A DNA stretch of 7,071 bases from Nitrospinota bacterium. Its GTDB lineage: Bacteria > JADFOP01 > DATKYB01. The notes under the pieces are model-generated. The model saw only the letters and a list, made by a program, of their open reading frames with translations. It was not told where the DNA came from and searched no databases. Positions within the stretch are counted from its first letter, which is position 1, and each line of letters begins with the position of its first letter. The position numbers were made by a program, and so were the translations under genes. The stretch covers positions 1 through 7,071 of the forward strand of contig DATKYB010000010.1 of NCBI GenBank assembly GCA_035528715.1, read 5' to 3'. Below are positions 7,017 through 7,071 of the stretch, in pieces.

Positions 7017-7071
7017 TCTCCCTAAAATCAATAATAAACAAGCCTTTTCTAAAATATCGATTGAATTCTTT

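Noticed and set aside
6970-7071. Open minus-strand frames entering from the right edge (33 codons ending at 6970, and 28 codons in a second frame)
   Set aside because: Either could be the tail of an upstream gene, but neither is recognisable, both are short enough to occur by chance in AT-rich DNA, and the first would overlap the whole promoter at 6988-7016.
7010-7071. Plus-strand ATG at 7010 open to the window end (20 codons)
   Set aside because: It has no Shine-Dalgarno, overlaps the -35 box of the minus-strand promoter and is too short to judge.

Overview
This window is an AT-rich bacterial segment in which every supported gene lies on the minus strand. It reads from right to left (high to low coordinates) as a compact housekeeping cluster: a DUF2007-type small protein, a 52-residue membrane protein, a tRNA with anticodon CAT, tilS, ftsH, folP, glmM and the first two thirds of pdxJ, which runs off the left edge. 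The order tilS-ftsH-folP-(...)-glmM-pdxJ and the FtsH N-terminus ([10 protein letters not shown]) recall Deltaproteobacteria/Desulfobacterota and related Gram-negative candidate phyla. That is inferred from remembered gene order and protein style, and I cannot name a genus.

Layout. 6956-7071 holds a near-consensus sigma70 promoter. 6737-6955 is the DUF2007 gene, whose stop codon sits inside a long AT-rich inverted repeat (6708-6742). 6456-6614 is a small two-helix membrane protein with a strong Shine-Dalgarno. A GC-rich palindrome (6417-6430) separates it from the tRNA (6326-6402). A 129-nt AT-rich gap then leads to tilS (4793-6196). ftsH most likely starts at a TTG at 4697, leaving a 95-nt gap after tilS. 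folP starts with GTG inside the end of ftsH (8-nt overlap). After a 73-nt gap comes glmM, and pdxJ begins 12 nt after the glmM stop.

How the genes fit together. TilS makes lysidine at C34 of tRNA-Ile2(CAU). The adjacent tRNA also carries CAT but looks more like elongator tRNA-Met, the tRNA that TilS must not modify. FtsH is the membrane AAA+ zinc protease. FolP (folate), GlmM (amino-sugar precursor of peptidoglycan and LPS) and PdxJ (vitamin B6) are biosynthetic enzymes of the same probable transcription unit. The cdaA-ybbR pair that often lies between folP and glmM in related clusters is absent. I see no mobile element, CRISPR array, defence system or clearly novel system; the interest is in start sites, small genes and regulatory structures.
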